Shown one piece after another: positions 8,158 through 17,869 of a DNA stretch of 64,000 nucleotides. Source of the DNA: DASXRC01 sp036506495 (GTDB taxonomy: Bacteria > Actinomycetota > Actinomycetes > Mycobacteriales > Micromonosporaceae); the NCBI GenBank assembly GCA_036506495.1, contig DASXRQ010000166.1, forward strand, positions 24,848-88,847, in the 5' to 3' direction. The position numbers and the translations under genes were made by a program. Numbering within the stretch: the first letter of the stretch is position 1; each line of letters opens with the position of its first letter. The notes under the pieces are model-generated. The model was not told the origin of the DNA, did no database searches, and saw only the letters and a program-made list of their open reading frames with translations.

Positions 8158-11100
8158 GCGCACGGAGCCGCTCCTGGGTGCGCCGACGGCTCTCGTTGGT
8201 GGCGCCCAGGATCAGCAGCGTGAGGCCGACCGGGACGAGCATGAGCCACGGCCCGCCGAGCGTGGCGGCGTAGTGCAGCGCCGAAATTGTGGTGACGACG
8301 CTGCCGACGATGACCGGCGCCTGCTGGCGCCGTGTCGAGCCGAGGATCAGCACCGTGACCGCGCCCAGGGTCAGCAGTGCCTCGCGTGTCCCGGACGTCG
8401 TCGTCGTGATCACGATGATCGTGGTCGGCAGGAACGCGGCGACCAGCGCCGGACCGAACGCCGTCCAGCTGCTGAGGTCCGGGCGCCAACGCAGCTCCAG
8501 GAGGCCCACGACCAGGGCGACCGTCGCGAACGGCAGGGTGTACGCCTCCGTCAGCGCAACGTCCGAGATCCGCATCAGGATCCAGCAGGCCACGATCTCG
8601 CAACCGGCGGCGAGCCAGGTGAGCGCGCGCCGCTCGCCGGCCCGCCGGCCGGGGCGGGCCGCGGCGACGCCGAGCACCGCGCCCCATCCGGCGAGCAGCG
8701 CGGCGAGGTGCGGCGGCGAGTTGTACGCCAGGGCGAGCGCGAGCAACGCCGCGGCGTACCCACTCCACTCGACGGTGGCCCCCTCGCGGAACGCCTCCGG
8801 CCGGCGGAACCGCGGCAGCGTGGCGGACACGACGAGCAGCACCGCCCCGACCGCGAGCACGCCGAACGCCGACCAGCGCGGCTCGAGCCCGGCCACAAGT
8901 CCCGCGGTCAGCGCGAAGCACTGCGCCGAGACCGACGCGAACAGCCAGCCAAGGATGCGGGACAGGGAGGTACGCCCACCGAGGGCCGCGTTCGCGCCGA
9001 CCGCGACGGCGCCGCCGAGCGTGAACAGCGTCATCGACTGGGTGCTGAGGCTGCCCTCGAGGCCGGCGCCACCAGCGGCCAGACCGATCGCGAAGACGAG
9101 CACGCGGGTAACCCGCAACGCGCGCGCCCGCTCATGCGCCGGTGGCGGGGGTGTCAGCGCGATGCCGAGCATCGAGAACGTGAACACGGCGAGCGCCGCG
9201 AGCGTGGCGGCCGGCCATGGCGCGCCGAGCGCGATCGGGGTGATGAGCACTGTTATCGCGGCGCCGGGCAGCACGACCGGCACGGCCTGGGTTCCGGTGA
9301 GGGCACCGAAGCCGAGCGCGGCGAGTGCCGCCGCGACGGTCAGCAGCAGCGCCGTGAGCACGCCGGTCGGGTCGACCGGTCGGTCCGCCACCGCGGCCAG
9401 TTCCGGCGGTGGACCCTGCCAGATGCGGTCGAGCGTCTGCAGCGGATCGACCAGCGCCGCGCGCAGCAGCGGCGCGATCGCCACGATGGCCATCGTCGCG
9501 GGCGGGATCGCGACCACGAGGGCGCCCAGCGCGGGGCTGATGGCCCAGCGGCCGCGCGGGAGCACCGGGGTCGCCCGGATGCGGTCGCCGATGCCGCGCG
9601 ACCACCGGCGAAACGCACCGGCCACGCCGGGTTGCGGCGTCGCGCCGCGGATGAGCTCGGCGACGACGCCGAGGAGGGCGGCCGCCGCGGCGTACACTCC
9701 GACGCGTTGAGCGCTGGGCACGGCCGCGATCGCGATGCCGGTCGAACCGCCCGCGATGCCGATCGTCGCGTACGGCAGGTACTGGGCGATCGGCCGTCGG
9801 CTCACCGCCACGATGGCCAACGCGAGACAGCTGCCGGCGAGAGCTGCGGCGAGGCGGGTCCCGACCGGGTACCCCAAGGAGGCCGTGCACGCCGCAAGCG
9901 CGCCCGGCAGTGCCACCAGGGCTACGCCGAGCGCGCCGCCGCCAATCTGCGCGAGGTGCAGCGGCATCCCGGTGTCGGCCGGCGTGGCGGCGCCGACCGG
10001 GCTCGGGTGCGGCTGCGGCGGCGACACGGCCCGCGCGAGGCCGGCGACGACGGCGCCGAGCAGCGCGACGACGCCGAGCGCGGCCGCGGTGGTCCACGGA
10101 CGCGTTAGGCCCGCGCCGACGGTGTACAGGGCGACCGCGGCGGCGAGGATGGCGCGGCTGCGCGCGGCCCGCGGATCGAGGGCGGTGACGCTGGTCACCC
10201 CGTAGCAGGTCGCGACCGCAGAGCCCACGAGCAGCGGCGACCACCAGGGCAGTCCGAACCCGACGGGCGCGCCGATCGTGGCGAGGCCGACACAGGCCGC
10301 GCTCACGTCGTACCCCACCGGGGGAGGCAGAACCACGGCGGCGGCCGCGGCCAGCAGCGCGAGGGCGACCGGAGCCTGCCATCCCACGCCGCCGGTCGGC
10401 CAGCGGGACAGGTCGGCCGACCAGATCCGGCCGGGGATCGCGAGCACCCGGACACCGCCGGTGAGCGCCCGGTACCCGGCGAGCGCCATTAGCACGACGC
10501 CGCTCGCGGAAACGCCGAGGATCGGCCCGCGACGCCAGTGCGCGGGCATCGCCCGCACGCCGAGCGCCACCCCGAGCACGAGCATCGAGGTCACCGCCAG
10601 CTCGCTGCCGGGCAGCGCGATGGCGGCGATCCGGGCGAGCGTGGCGGCGATTCCGGCGGTCACGGCCGCGGCGGCCACGTCGGGCCCGTCGAGCATGCGG
10701 TCCGCCCGCCGGCCGGCGTCGATCGTCGGCGCGAGGAACAGCAGCACGGCGCCCATGAGGAGCAGCACGCCGAGCGCCCCGTCGGCCGGTCGGGCGCCCG
10801 GTGCGCCTATCGCGGCCGCGGTCACCACGAGGGCGCCGAGCCCGACGCCGAGCGCCAGCGGTGGGCTCAACTGGCGTCGGGCAACCTGGGTCACCGCGGC
10901 GTACCCGAGGGTCACGCAGACCGCGAGGAAGCTGGCGGCCAGCACCGCGGTTGTCGCCGCGCCCCGCTGATCCGGGGTGAGCGACGCGCCGTACGGGACC
11001 AGCGAGGCGACGGTCGCCGCCACCGCGCCCGGCAGCGCGAACGCGGCGCCGCCCGCGGCCCACTCCCGGACCGGATCGAGGCCCGGCTCGACGAGGCGTG

Positions 11101-13042
11101 ACCGGCGCGGCCGGGGCGTTCCGGGGCGCTCGGGGGAGATCGCAGAACCGCCGCCGGCGCGGCCGTGCGGTGCGAGCGCGATCAGGGCACCCGCGAGGGT
11201 CAGGGCGGTGAGGACGCCCGCGGTCAACGGCGGCCGGGCCGCAGCCGCGCCCGCCGCGACGAGGCCGACCGTGCCGGCCGCCGCGGTGTACACGTACGCG
11301 ATCCGGTGCGTGGGTGCGGCCAGGCCCACCGCGCCGAGCGTGATCGCGGCGGTCACCAGCAGCCATGGCGTCGCCGACCAGCTCAGCGCGAGCGACGCCG
11401 GGGCGGCGAGCGCGGTCAACGCCGCACCGCCCACGGCCGATTCGTGCCGCACCGCAGGTGGCAGCGCGAGGACGGCCGCGACCGTCAACAGGAGCGCGCT
11501 GAACGCGAGCTGCCAGCCGGCGGGGCCGACCGCGTCGTGGAGGCGTTCGGCGTAGCCCGACAGGTCGGCGTTCCACGGTGGGAGCGCGGCGCGGACCGGG
11601 GCGATCGCCGCGCGGACAACGTTGCCGGCCACCACGACGCCGAGCACGATCAGGGCGCCGGTGTACGCCACCTGCGGCCCGAGCCTTTCCCTGTTCGGCA
11701 GCGCGCGAACGCCGAGACCGGTCACCGCGACAACCGCGCAGATGACCAGGATCGCCCGGCCGGGCAGGGCAACCGCGGCGACCCGGCCCGCGGCCGTGAT
11801 GACCGAGAGCGTCATGAGGCCGGCGGCCACATGCCGCAGCGGTCGCTGGCGCAGGGCCAGCGCGCCGGCGAGGCCGATCGCGCCGGCGAGCAGCAGGGCC
11901 GCGCCGGCCCGGGCCGCCGCCGGCACCGACGAGGCCGCGGCGACCGCCGCCACTCCGTACGCCAGGGCGGCGCCGACCGCGGCGCCGTACAGCAGCCACG
12001 TCAGGTCGCGCAGCCAGAACACCGACACGGGTGCGGACCCGGTCGCGGAGCGGGGGTCGATCGGCAACGGCCGGATCTGCGTGCCCAGCGCCCGGCCAAG
12101 CACCAGATTCTGGGCGGCGACGCCGGACATGGCCAGGGCCCAACCGACCGAGTGGCCGGAGATCGACTCGTACGCGAGCAGCGGCACGACCGGTTGCAGC
12201 GCGAGCACGGTCGCGTACCGGGGAACGCTCAGCCCGGTCGCGCCGGTGTATATGGCCGAGATGACCGCCGTGGCGGCGAACACAATGCCCGCGAAGAGGG
12301 TCCCGTTCGGCGCAACCTGCTGGACCCGGTCCACCATCCACAGTGCGAAACCGTCGATGGGCAGCAGCGCGATTCCGACGGCGGCGACGGTCTCGGCGGT
12401 GGACGTGAGCCGGCGGGTGGCCACGAGGGGTGGGGCGGCGAGGGCGAGTCCGGTAGTCAACATGAGGATCGAGACCCGCCCGACGTCGTCGGCGTTGATC
12501 GCCGCGTACACGACGGCGGCGACGGCGAGCAGCAGCGCGCCGAGACCCAGCAGAAGGTTCTGCACCTCGCGCCACGACGCCTCCGGCCGGATGGCCGGCT
12601 CGCCGGCGGCCTCGACCACCGTTCGGGCGGCCGGCGGGGGCTCGGCGGTCACGATTCGCGGGCCGACCTCGGCTGCCGGTTGGCGCGGCACCCGCGGCGT
12701 GAAGCGCGGGACGGTCGGCGCCCCGGTCGGCGTGGTGCCCGGCATCCGGCGAAGCACGCGCCGCGGCTTCGGCGCGGCCCGGCGCCGCCGCGCCTCCATC
12801 GTGTTCGCCAGCAGTGCGCGCTGATGCATCGCGGCCTGCAGGTCGCGGCTGAGCGTGGTCCGCTCGTTCTGCAGGTCGACGTCTCGGGCGCTCATTTCGG
12901 CGATCGCCTTATCGAGCCGCGCCAGCTCCGGCGGGACGGCCTCTGGTCGCACCGGCCTCGATTTCCCGGCGGTATCGGGTTCCGGCATGCCGTCGGGCGC
13001 CCGCTCAGGAGGATCGGCGGTGTCGCCATGCTCGGCCGCCAT
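8141..13042 (-). CDS. Giant polytopic membrane protein (SCO7613-like), 1633 aa
   Basis: A very long integral membrane protein starting at the ATG ending at 13042. Residues ~1-130 are soluble. They contain a short predicted coiled coil (ELARLDKAIAEMSARDVDLQNER and so on) and an Arg/Pro-rich stretch before membrane entry near residue 165. The rest is dozens of hydrophobic helices, mostly Ala/Leu/Val with few polar residues, and internal similarity between segments suggests repeated units. I see no ATPase, transferase or peptidase motif. The nearest family I can name is the actinobacterial SCO7613 C-terminal-domain membrane proteins, of unknown function. It is the longest gene here and may follow UDP-glucose dehydrogenase in a transcript, with a palindrome between them. 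Name confidence is moderate; coding status is high. Confidence 0.8.
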   Translation of the reverse strand: MAAEHGDTADPPERAPDGMPEPDTAGKSRPVRPEAVPPELARLDKAIAEMSARDVDLQNERTTLSRDLQAAMHQRALLANTMEARRRRAAPKPRRVLRRMPGTTPTGAPTVPRFTPRVPRQPAAEVGPRIVTAEPPPAARTVVEAAGEPAIRPEASWREVQNLLLGLGALLLAVAAVVYAAINADDVGRVSILMLTTGLALAAPPLVATRRLTSTAETVAAVGIALLPIDGFALWMVDRVQQVAPNGTLFAGIVFAATAVISAIYTGATGLSVPRYATVLALQPVVPLLAYESISGHSVGWALAMSGVAAQNLVLGRALGTQIRPLPIDPRSATGSAPVSVFWLRDLTWLLYGAAVGAALAYGVAAVAAASSVPAAARAGAALLLAGAIGLAGALALRQRPLRHVAAGLMTLSVITAAGRVAAVALPGRAILVICAVVAVTGLGVRALPNRERLGPQVAYTGALIVLGVVVAGNVVRAAIAPVRAALPPWNADLSGYAERLHDAVGPAGWQLAFSALLLTVAAVLALPPAVRHESAVGGAALTALAAPASLALSWSATPWLLVTAAITLGAVGLAAPTHRIAYVYTAAAGTVGLVAAGAAAARPPLTAGVLTALTLAGALIALAPHGRAGGGSAISPERPGTPRPRRSRLVEPGLDPVREWAAGGAAFALPGAVAATVASLVPYGASLTPDQRGAATTAVLAASFLAVCVTLGYAAVTQVARRQLSPPLALGVGLGALVVTAAAIGAPGARPADGALGVLLLMGAVLLFLAPTIDAGRRADRMLDGPDVAAAAVTAGIAATLARIAAIALPGSELAVTSMLVLGVALGVRAMPAHWRRGPILGVSASGVVLMALAGYRALTGGVRVLAIPGRIWSADLSRWPTGGVGWQAPVALALLAAAAAVVLPPPVGYDVSAACVGLATIGAPVGFGLPWWSPLLVGSAVATCYGVTSVTALDPRAARSRAILAAAVALYTVGAGLTRPWTTAAALGVVALLGAVVAGLARAVSPPQPHPSPVGAATPADTGMPLHLAQIGGGALGVALVALPGALAACTASLGYPVGTRLAAALAGSCLALAIVAVSRRPIAQYLPYATIGIAGGSTGIAIAAVPSAQRVGVYAAAAALLGVVAELIRGATPQPGVAGAFRRWSRGIGDRIRATPVLPRGRWAISPALGALVVAIPPATMAIVAIAPLLRAALVDPLQTLDRIWQGPPPELAAVADRPVDPTGVLTALLLTVAAALAALGFGALTGTQAVPVVLPGAAITVLITPIALGAPWPAATLAALAVFTFSMLGIALTPPPPAHERARALRVTRVLVFAIGLAAGGAGLEGSLSTQSMTLFTLGGAVAVGANAALGGRTSLSRILGWLFASVSAQCFALTAGLVAGLEPRWSAFGVLAVGAVLLVVSATLPRFRRPEAFREGATVEWSGYAAALLALALAYNSPPHLAALLAGWGAVLGVAAARPGRRAGERRALTWLAAGCEIVACWILMRISDVALTEAYTLPFATVALVVGLLELRWRPDLSSWTAFGPALVAAFLPTTIIVITTTTSGTREALLTLGAVTVLILGSTRRQQAPVIVGSVVTTISALHYAATLGGPWLMLVPVGLTLLILGATNESRRRTQERLRALRTMR

Positions 13043-13072
13043 GCTACCCTCCCGACCGCACCGCGCCGTTCA

Positions 13073-13089
13073 CTGTGGACTCTCCACAG
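13073..13089. repeat. Short perfect palindrome upstream of the giant membrane-protein gene
   Basis: Arms CTGTGGA (13073-13079) and TCCACAG (13083-13089) surround a CTC spacer. It lies between the UDP-glucose dehydrogenase stop and the start of the downstream membrane-protein gene, so it could be an operator or a weak terminator. Confidence 0.4.
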
Positions 13090-13144
13090 CGAGAGCATGC
13101 CCAGAGCGGGCCGGGGTTGAAAAGGCCAGCGACCGGCCGGTCGA

Positions 13145-14572
13145 TCAGGGCCGACCCATGCCCCGATACGTCCAGCCGGCGTGGGTCCACAGCGCCGGAT
13201 CCAGGCAGTTGCGCCCGTCGATGACCTTACGCCCGGCGGCCAGTGTGGCCAGCGCGACCGGATCGGCGTTTCGGAAGTCAGCCCACTCGGTCAGCACACA
13301 GACCAGGTCGGCGCCGCGGACGGCCTCGGTCAGTGACGCGGCGTACGCCACGGTGGGCAGCGCCTCCCGGGCGTTGTCCATGCCCTCCGGGTCGTACACG
13401 TGCACATGGGCACCCGCCTTGGCGAGCATCCCGGCGACGGCGAGCGCCGGCGCGTCGCGTACATCATCGGTGTTGGGTTTGAACGTCGCGCCGAGCACCG
13501 CGATCCGGGTCCCGGACAGGTCGGGGCCGGCCGGGCCGTACTTGCGGTCGAGCAGCTCGGCGGCGAGCTGGAGCACCCTGCTGCGGCGACGCAGGTTGAT
13601 CAGGTCGACCTCGTGCAGGAAACGCAGCGCCTCACCGGCGCCGAGCTCCTGTGCCCTCGCCTGGAAGGCTCGGATGTCCTTGGGCAGGCAGGCGCCGCCG
13701 AACCCGAGCCCGGCCTGGAGGAAGCGGGTGCCGATGCGGGGGTCGTAGCCGATCGCGCGGGACAGGTGCGTCACGTCGCCGCCGGCCACCTCGCAGACCT
13801 CGGCCATGGCGTTGATGAACGAGATCTTCGTGGCGAGGAACGCGTTCGCCGCGTGCTTAGCCAGCTCCGCGGTCGCGAAGTCGGTGACCACCACGGGGAC
13901 CTCGCGGTCCTCGGTGGCGGCCAGGTCGAAGACGCCCTTGTGGGCCGCGTACAGCATCGCGTTGGCCCACTCCGACTTGACGCCGACCACGATCCGGTTC
14001 GGCCGCAGCACGTCCTCGACGGCGAAGCCCTCCTGCAGGAACTCGGGGCTCCAGGCGACCTCGACCCCGAGCTCGGGGTTGGCGTGCTTGCCCACGAGCT
14101 GCTCGACCCATTCGGCGGTGCCCGTCGGCACGGTGGACTTGCCGACGATGAGGGCCCTGCGGGTCAGGTGCTGGGCCAGCTTCATGACCGCTGTCTCCAC
14201 GTAGGACAGATCCGCGCCCATGCCCTCGGCCCGCTGGGGCGTGCCGACGCAGATGAAGTGCACGTCGCCGAAGTCGGCCGTCTCCTGGTAGTCCGTCGAG
14301 AACCGCAGTCGGCCGGCGGCCAGGTTGCGCCGAAGCAGCTCGTCGAGCCCGGGCTCATGGAACGGTACGCTGCCGGCGGCGAGGCTGGCGATCTTTTGCT
14401 CGTCGATGTCGAGGCCCAACACGTCGTACCCGAGCTCGGCGAAGCAGATCGCGTAGGTCGCTCCCAGGTACCCGGTGCCGAGGAAGGTCAGGCGTGGGCG
14501 GGCTGAGCCGGACGGCGGAGTGACCGTGGGGATCGGCGGGTTCGGCTGATTGCTCGGGTAGGGGATCGTCAC
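13145..14572 (-). CDS. UDP-glucose 6-dehydrogenase
   Basis: A 475-residue NAD-dependent enzyme oxidising UDP-glucose to UDP-glucuronate for extracellular polysaccharide or wall polymers. It has a Rossmann GTGYLGATYAICFAELGYDVLGLDID, an FICVGTPQ loop, VGKSTVPTGT, EFLQEGFAVED, and the catalytic cysteine in GFGGACLPKD. The C-terminal domain keeps LGATFKPNTDDVRDAPA. GTG ending at 14572 gives a family-length protein with a ~25-residue Pro-rich leader; further upstream codons look non-coding. It is divergent from the acyl-CoA dehydrogenase. The usual symbol would be ugd or tuaD, which I leave blank because specificity among nucleotide sugars is inferred. Confidence 0.93.
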   Translation of the reverse strand: MTIPYPSNQPNPPIPTVTPPSGSARPRLTFLGTGYLGATYAICFAELGYDVLGLDIDEQKIASLAAGSVPFHEPGLDELLRRNLAAGRLRFSTDYQETADFGDVHFICVGTPQRAEGMGADLSYVETAVMKLAQHLTRRALIVGKSTVPTGTAEWVEQLVGKHANPELGVEVAWSPEFLQEGFAVEDVLRPNRIVVGVKSEWANAMLYAAHKGVFDLAATEDREVPVVVTDFATAELAKHAANAFLATKISFINAMAEVCEVAGGDVTHLSRAIGYDPRIGTRFLQAGLGFGGACLPKDIRAFQARAQELGAGEALRFLHEVDLINLRRRSRVLQLAAELLDRKYGPAGPDLSGTRIAVLGATFKPNTDDVRDAPALAVAGMLAKAGAHVHVYDPEGMDNAREALPTVAYAASLTEAVRGADLVCVLTEWADFRNADPVALATLAAGRKVIDGRNCLDPALWTHAGWTYRGMGRP

Positions 14573-14754
14573 GCCTCGTCTCCGTTCGCTGGCCCGCATC
14601 GTTGCGCCGCGGTCGCGGGTGGGTTGCGACCCGACCCCGCCGCGCGAGGGCGCGCTCGCGACGATAGTCGGTGGTCGCACGCCGCGCCGCAGGGTACCCG
14701 ATTACTGGCCGGTATCGTCACATCCGCGCGGGATGGCCGGAAGGGGAGGGCACG

Positions 14755-15915
14755 ATGACCGAGTTCGGGGTGTACCGGCTGCCGGAGGAGCACGAGGCGG
14801 TCCGGCAGGCCGTGCGCGCGGTCTGCGACGCCAAGGTCGCGCCGAACGCAGCGGAGGCCGACGAGACCGGCGAATTCCCGAAGGCGTCGTACGAGGCGCT
14901 GCGCGCCGCCGACTTCCATGCCCCTCACATCCCGATCCAGTATGGCGGGGCGGGCGCCGACGCGCTGGCCACGGCGATCGTCATCGAGGAGGTCGCCCGG
15001 GCGTGCGCGGCGACATCGCTGGTTCCGGCCGTAAACAAGCTCGGCACCCTGCCGCTCCTGCTCGCCGGCTCGGATGAGCTCAAACAGCGCTATCTGCCCC
15101 CGGTCGCCCGCGGGGAGGCGATGTTCTCGTACGGCCTGTCCGAACCCGAAGCGGGCAGCGACGCCGCCGGGATGACAACCCGGGCGGTCCGCGACGGCGA
15201 CCAGTACGTGCTCAACGGCGCGAAACGGTGGATCACCAACGCCGGCATCTCGGAGTATTACACCGTTTTCGCGGTCACCGAGCCCGATGTGGGCGCCCGT
15301 GGGATCTCCGCCTTCGTGGTCGAGCGGTCCGACCCGGGCGTCGGCTTCGGTGCGCCGGAGAAGAAGCTCGGCATCAAGGGCTCGCCCACGCGCGAGGTCT
15401 ATCTCGACGACGTACGGATACCGGCTGCGCGGATGATCGGCGAGCCGGACTCCGGTTTCCGCACCGCGATGAGGACGCTCGACCACACCAGGGTCACGAT
15501 CGCCGCGCAGGCCGTCGGCATCGCGCAGGGCGCGCTGGACGTCGCCCGCCGGTACGCCCGGGAGCGCAGGCAGTTCGGCGAACCGATCGCCGAGTTCCAG
15601 GGCATCCAATTCATGCTCGCCGACATGGGCATGAAGCTGGAGGCCGCGCGTCAGCTCACGTACGCCGCGGCGGCCCGGTCCGAGCGCGGCGACGCGGACC
15701 TGACCTACTTCGGGGCGGCGGCCAAGTGCTTCGCCTCCGATGCCGCCATGGAGATCACCACGGACGCGGTCCAGCTGCTCGGCGGATACGGCTACACCCG
15801 GGACTTCCCGGTCGAGCGCATGATGCGCGACGCGAAGATCACCCAGATCTACGAGGGCACGAACCAGGTGCAGCGGATCGTCATAGCGCGCCAACTGCTC
15901 CAGGGCGCGGGCTAG
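14755..15915 (+). CDS. Acyl-CoA dehydrogenase (FadE25-like)
   Basis: A 386-residue FAD flavoenzyme for alpha,beta-dehydrogenation of acyl-CoA. It starts at ATG 14755 with a strong GGGGAGGG site. Recognisable are FSYGLSEPEAGSDAAGM (FAD/substrate loop), KRWITNAGISEYYTVFA, the KLGIKGSPTREVYLDDV strand, the RRQFGEPIAEFQGIQFMLADM helix, and the C-terminal QLLGGYGYTRDFPVERMMRD followed by IYEGTNQVQR with the catalytic glutamate. In many actinobacteria a homologue (fadE25) lies close to purE/purK, as here. The substrate chain length is not readable. Next to it, on the opposite strand, is a proline-rich membrane protein whose stop is 5 bp away. Confidence 0.94.
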   Translation: MTEFGVYRLPEEHEAVRQAVRAVCDAKVAPNAAEADETGEFPKASYEALRAADFHAPHIPIQYGGAGADALATAIVIEEVARACAATSLVPAVNKLGTLPLLLAGSDELKQRYLPPVARGEAMFSYGLSEPEAGSDAAGMTTRAVRDGDQYVLNGAKRWITNAGISEYYTVFAVTEPDVGARGISAFVVERSDPGVGFGAPEKKLGIKGSPTREVYLDDVRIPAARMIGEPDSGFRTAMRTLDHTRVTIAAQAVGIAQGALDVARRYARERRQFGEPIAEFQGIQFMLADMGMKLEAARQLTYAAAARSERGDADLTYFGAAAKCFASDAAMEITTDAVQLLGGYGYTRDFPVERMMRDAKITQIYEGTNQVQRIVIARQLLQGAG

Positions 15916-15920
15916 CGCCG

Positions 15921-16829
15921 TCAGAGCCGGCGCGTGGCGTCCGGGTCCGACGGCGAAGCGGGCGGGGCGGGGGAATACCGCACCGGGTTCGCGGGCAGCG
16001 GCCGGGTCTGCTCGGCGGCGTCGGTGTCGTCCACGCCCGGCCAGGATTGACCGGCCGCGGGGGGTGTCGGCTCGGCCGCGGGCGGCTTCGGCCCGGCTGC
16101 CGGCGTGCTCTGACCGCCCGCCGGCGGCCCAGCCGCGGTGTAGACGGGGGAGATGGGCCGGGCGGCGGGATAACCGGGGGAGTTGGGCCCGGCGGCGGGG
16201 TAGGCGGGCGACGTCGGGTACGCCGGCGACGTAGGCCGGCCAGTCGGCTGCGCCGGCGAGGTGGGCTGGGCGGCCCGGTACGCCGGCGCGGGGCTCGTCG
16301 GCCCGAACCCCGGGATGGACGACGTGGGCGAGGCGTATCCGGGCGTGGCACCCATGGCGTACGTCGACGTGTTCGACTCGAACGGCCCGGTGTAGGTGGC
16401 GCCGTACGCGGCCGACTCCACCCGGTCGTACCGCTGCCAGCGTCGGACGCTGACGACTGTGGCGAGAAGCGGCACGCTGAGTAGCACCATGATCGGGCCC
16501 GCGGCGAGCCGCCCGGAGTTGTCGATGCCGAGAACGTCCCGCGGGATCGTGTCGCGCAGCGACGTCGGGTCCACCAGCGCCCAGAACCCGACCGCGAGGA
16601 AGGCGAGACCGGCGATCATCGGGCCTAGGGGTGACAGCCGGGTGATCGTGAGGATGGCGTACAGCGCACCCGCGACGAGCAGCGCACCGAGCGACAGGAC
16701 CGCGGGGACGAAGTCCGGCGCGGTGCGGCCGTCGATGGCCTTCGTGTACTCGGCCATCCCGATGCCGGCGAGCACGTAGATCAGCGGCGCGAAGATCAGC
16801 GACAAGACGAATGAGCCGAAATGCCGCAT
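15921..16829 (-). CDS. Membrane protein with four TM helices and Pro-rich cytoplasmic tail
   Basis: A 302-residue protein of unknown function. The N-terminal ~150 residues hold about four transmembrane helices (first MRHFGSFVLSLIFAPLIYVLA). The C-terminal half is a low-complexity tail of Tyr-Pro-x-Ser/Thr-Pro repeats such as PTSPAYPTSPAYP, typical of disordered actinobacterial membrane-protein tails. Its first half aligns by eye with the adjacent minus-strand protein at 16948-17679, including the MRH start and a SPLGPMIAG / SPLGPLVAG motif, so the two look like tandem paralogues. No enzyme motif is visible. Confidence 0.82.
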   Translation of the reverse strand: MRHFGSFVLSLIFAPLIYVLAGIGMAEYTKAIDGRTAPDFVPAVLSLGALLVAGALYAILTITRLSPLGPMIAGLAFLAVGFWALVDPTSLRDTIPRDVLGIDNSGRLAAGPIMVLLSVPLLATVVSVRRWQRYDRVESAAYGATYTGPFESNTSTYAMGATPGYASPTSSIPGFGPTSPAPAYRAAQPTSPAQPTGRPTSPAYPTSPAYPAAGPNSPGYPAARPISPVYTAAGPPAGGQSTPAAGPKPPAAEPTPPAAGQSWPGVDDTDAAEQTRPLPANPVRYSPAPPASPSDPDATRRL

Positions 16830-16947
16830 GGACGCCCCCCTGCCGTTGGTTCCTCACTCGCACGGTACAGCCCGGTCGCACGGCAGGGGTCACCCGAACG
16901 GGGCGCCGGGTTGGGCAGCTCGGCGAGCGCCCAACCCGGCCATGGGG

Positions 16948-17679
16948 TCAGGTGGTTCCGGAGCTGCGCGGTGGCGCTGACCACGGCGACGACGCGCCGG
17001 TCGCGGGAGCCTGGGCCGACCCGTCCGCGCCGCTGGCGACGGCCGCAGGCGCCTCCGGTACCTCCGGCTGGCCGGGCACGTCCGCGTGGCCGGGCACGTC
17101 CGCCTCGCCGGGAGCGTCCGCCTGTCCGGCCAAGTCCGTCTGGTCGGGAGCGTCCGCCGGCTCGGCGCCGACGAACCCGCCGGCGTCCGTGGCGGGCTCG
17201 GCATCCGTTTCCGGCTCGGCAACCGTGGGTTCGGCCACGGCGGTGGGTTCGGCGGCGGGCCAGGTGCGCCACCGCTGGGCACTGAAGACGGACATGATCA
17301 GCAGTACGCCGACCAGCAGCAGCGTGCCGTTGGTCAGGGGCGTACGCAGCGGGATGTGATCGCCGAACAGCGTCCAGTCGTCCGGGACGCGGTCCCGCAC
17401 CGCGAACGGGTCGGCAAACATGCCGGCGTACACGCCCGCCAGCAGAAGACCCGCCACCAGTGGGCCGAGCGGTGATGTGCGCAGGGTCGCGACGAGACCG
17501 AGGACAACTCCCGCGGCGGCCAGGTACGCGGCAGGTTGGATCAGGTCGACGCTGTCGAAGGTGCCGCGATCCAACCAGCGCTCAACGGTCTGAGTCGACT
17601 GTCCCTGACCGAACGCGATGAGCAGCCACGTCACTGGTGCCGCGACGACTCCGCCGAGGAAGCTCCATAGATGTCGCAT
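16948..17679 (-). CDS. Membrane protein, paralogue of the neighbouring gene
   Basis: A 243-residue protein starting at the ATG ending at 17679 (MRHLWSFLGGVVAAPVTWLLIA). Four hydrophobic helices lie within residues 1-145, including the TSPLGPLVAGLLLAGVYAGM segment shared with the downstream paralogue. An Ala/Glu/Pro-rich acidic tail follows, and part of it is a tandem hexapeptide repeat (xADVPG type) encoded by an 18-bp repeat. The function is unknown. A 118-bp gap separates it from the paralogue, and both read in the same direction. An upstream in-frame extension exists but lacks family-like sequence, so I use the MRH start shared by both paralogues. Confidence 0.8.
   Translation of the reverse strand: MRHLWSFLGGVVAAPVTWLLIAFGQGQSTQTVERWLDRGTFDSVDLIQPAAYLAAAGVVLGLVATLRTSPLGPLVAGLLLAGVYAGMFADPFAVRDRVPDDWTLFGDHIPLRTPLTNGTLLLVGVLLIMSVFSAQRWRTWPAAEPTAVAEPTVAEPETDAEPATDAGGFVGAEPADAPDQTDLAGQADAPGEADVPGHADVPGQPEVPEAPAAVASGADGSAQAPATGASSPWSAPPRSSGTT
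17059..17160. repeat. 18-bp tandem repeat encoding hexapeptides
   Basis: About five imperfect copies of an 18-bp unit (core GGCCGGGCACGTCCGC) lie within the membrane-protein gene at 16948-17679. On the coding strand they specify a Pro/Gly/Asp/Ala hexapeptide (ADVPGH, ADVPGQ, ADAPGE types). Copy number could vary between strains. Confidence 0.6.
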
Positions 17680-17869
17680 GCGCGCACCGTACCGGTTTCG
17701 ACATGACCGAGCACGCCCGATCCGTCCATGGTGGAGTCCCGATGAAGTTCGTCGACGACCTGGCCGGCGTGGCACGGCCGGGGCACCGCGGTCATCGCGG
17801 CATCGAGGGTTAGGAACCTCGCGCGCGGGTACTCGCGGAGCGATTTGCCCATGTGTCATTGGCGGATAC

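Noticed and set aside
9132..12575. Long minus-strand ORF in another frame inside the giant membrane-protein gene
   Set aside because: Arg/Gly/Ala-rich translation with no domain, typical of frame shadows in high-GC coding DNA; the hydrophobic frame is clearly the real one.
15921..17679. Biosynthetic or secretion function for the two Pro-rich membrane proteins
   Set aside because: No motif or neighbour supports it; they are described only as paralogous membrane proteins.
17631..17852. Intact minus-strand gene of 73 codons
   Set aside because: It overlaps the start of the membrane-protein gene, has no ribosome site and only a fragmentary resemblance to ATP-binding proteins.
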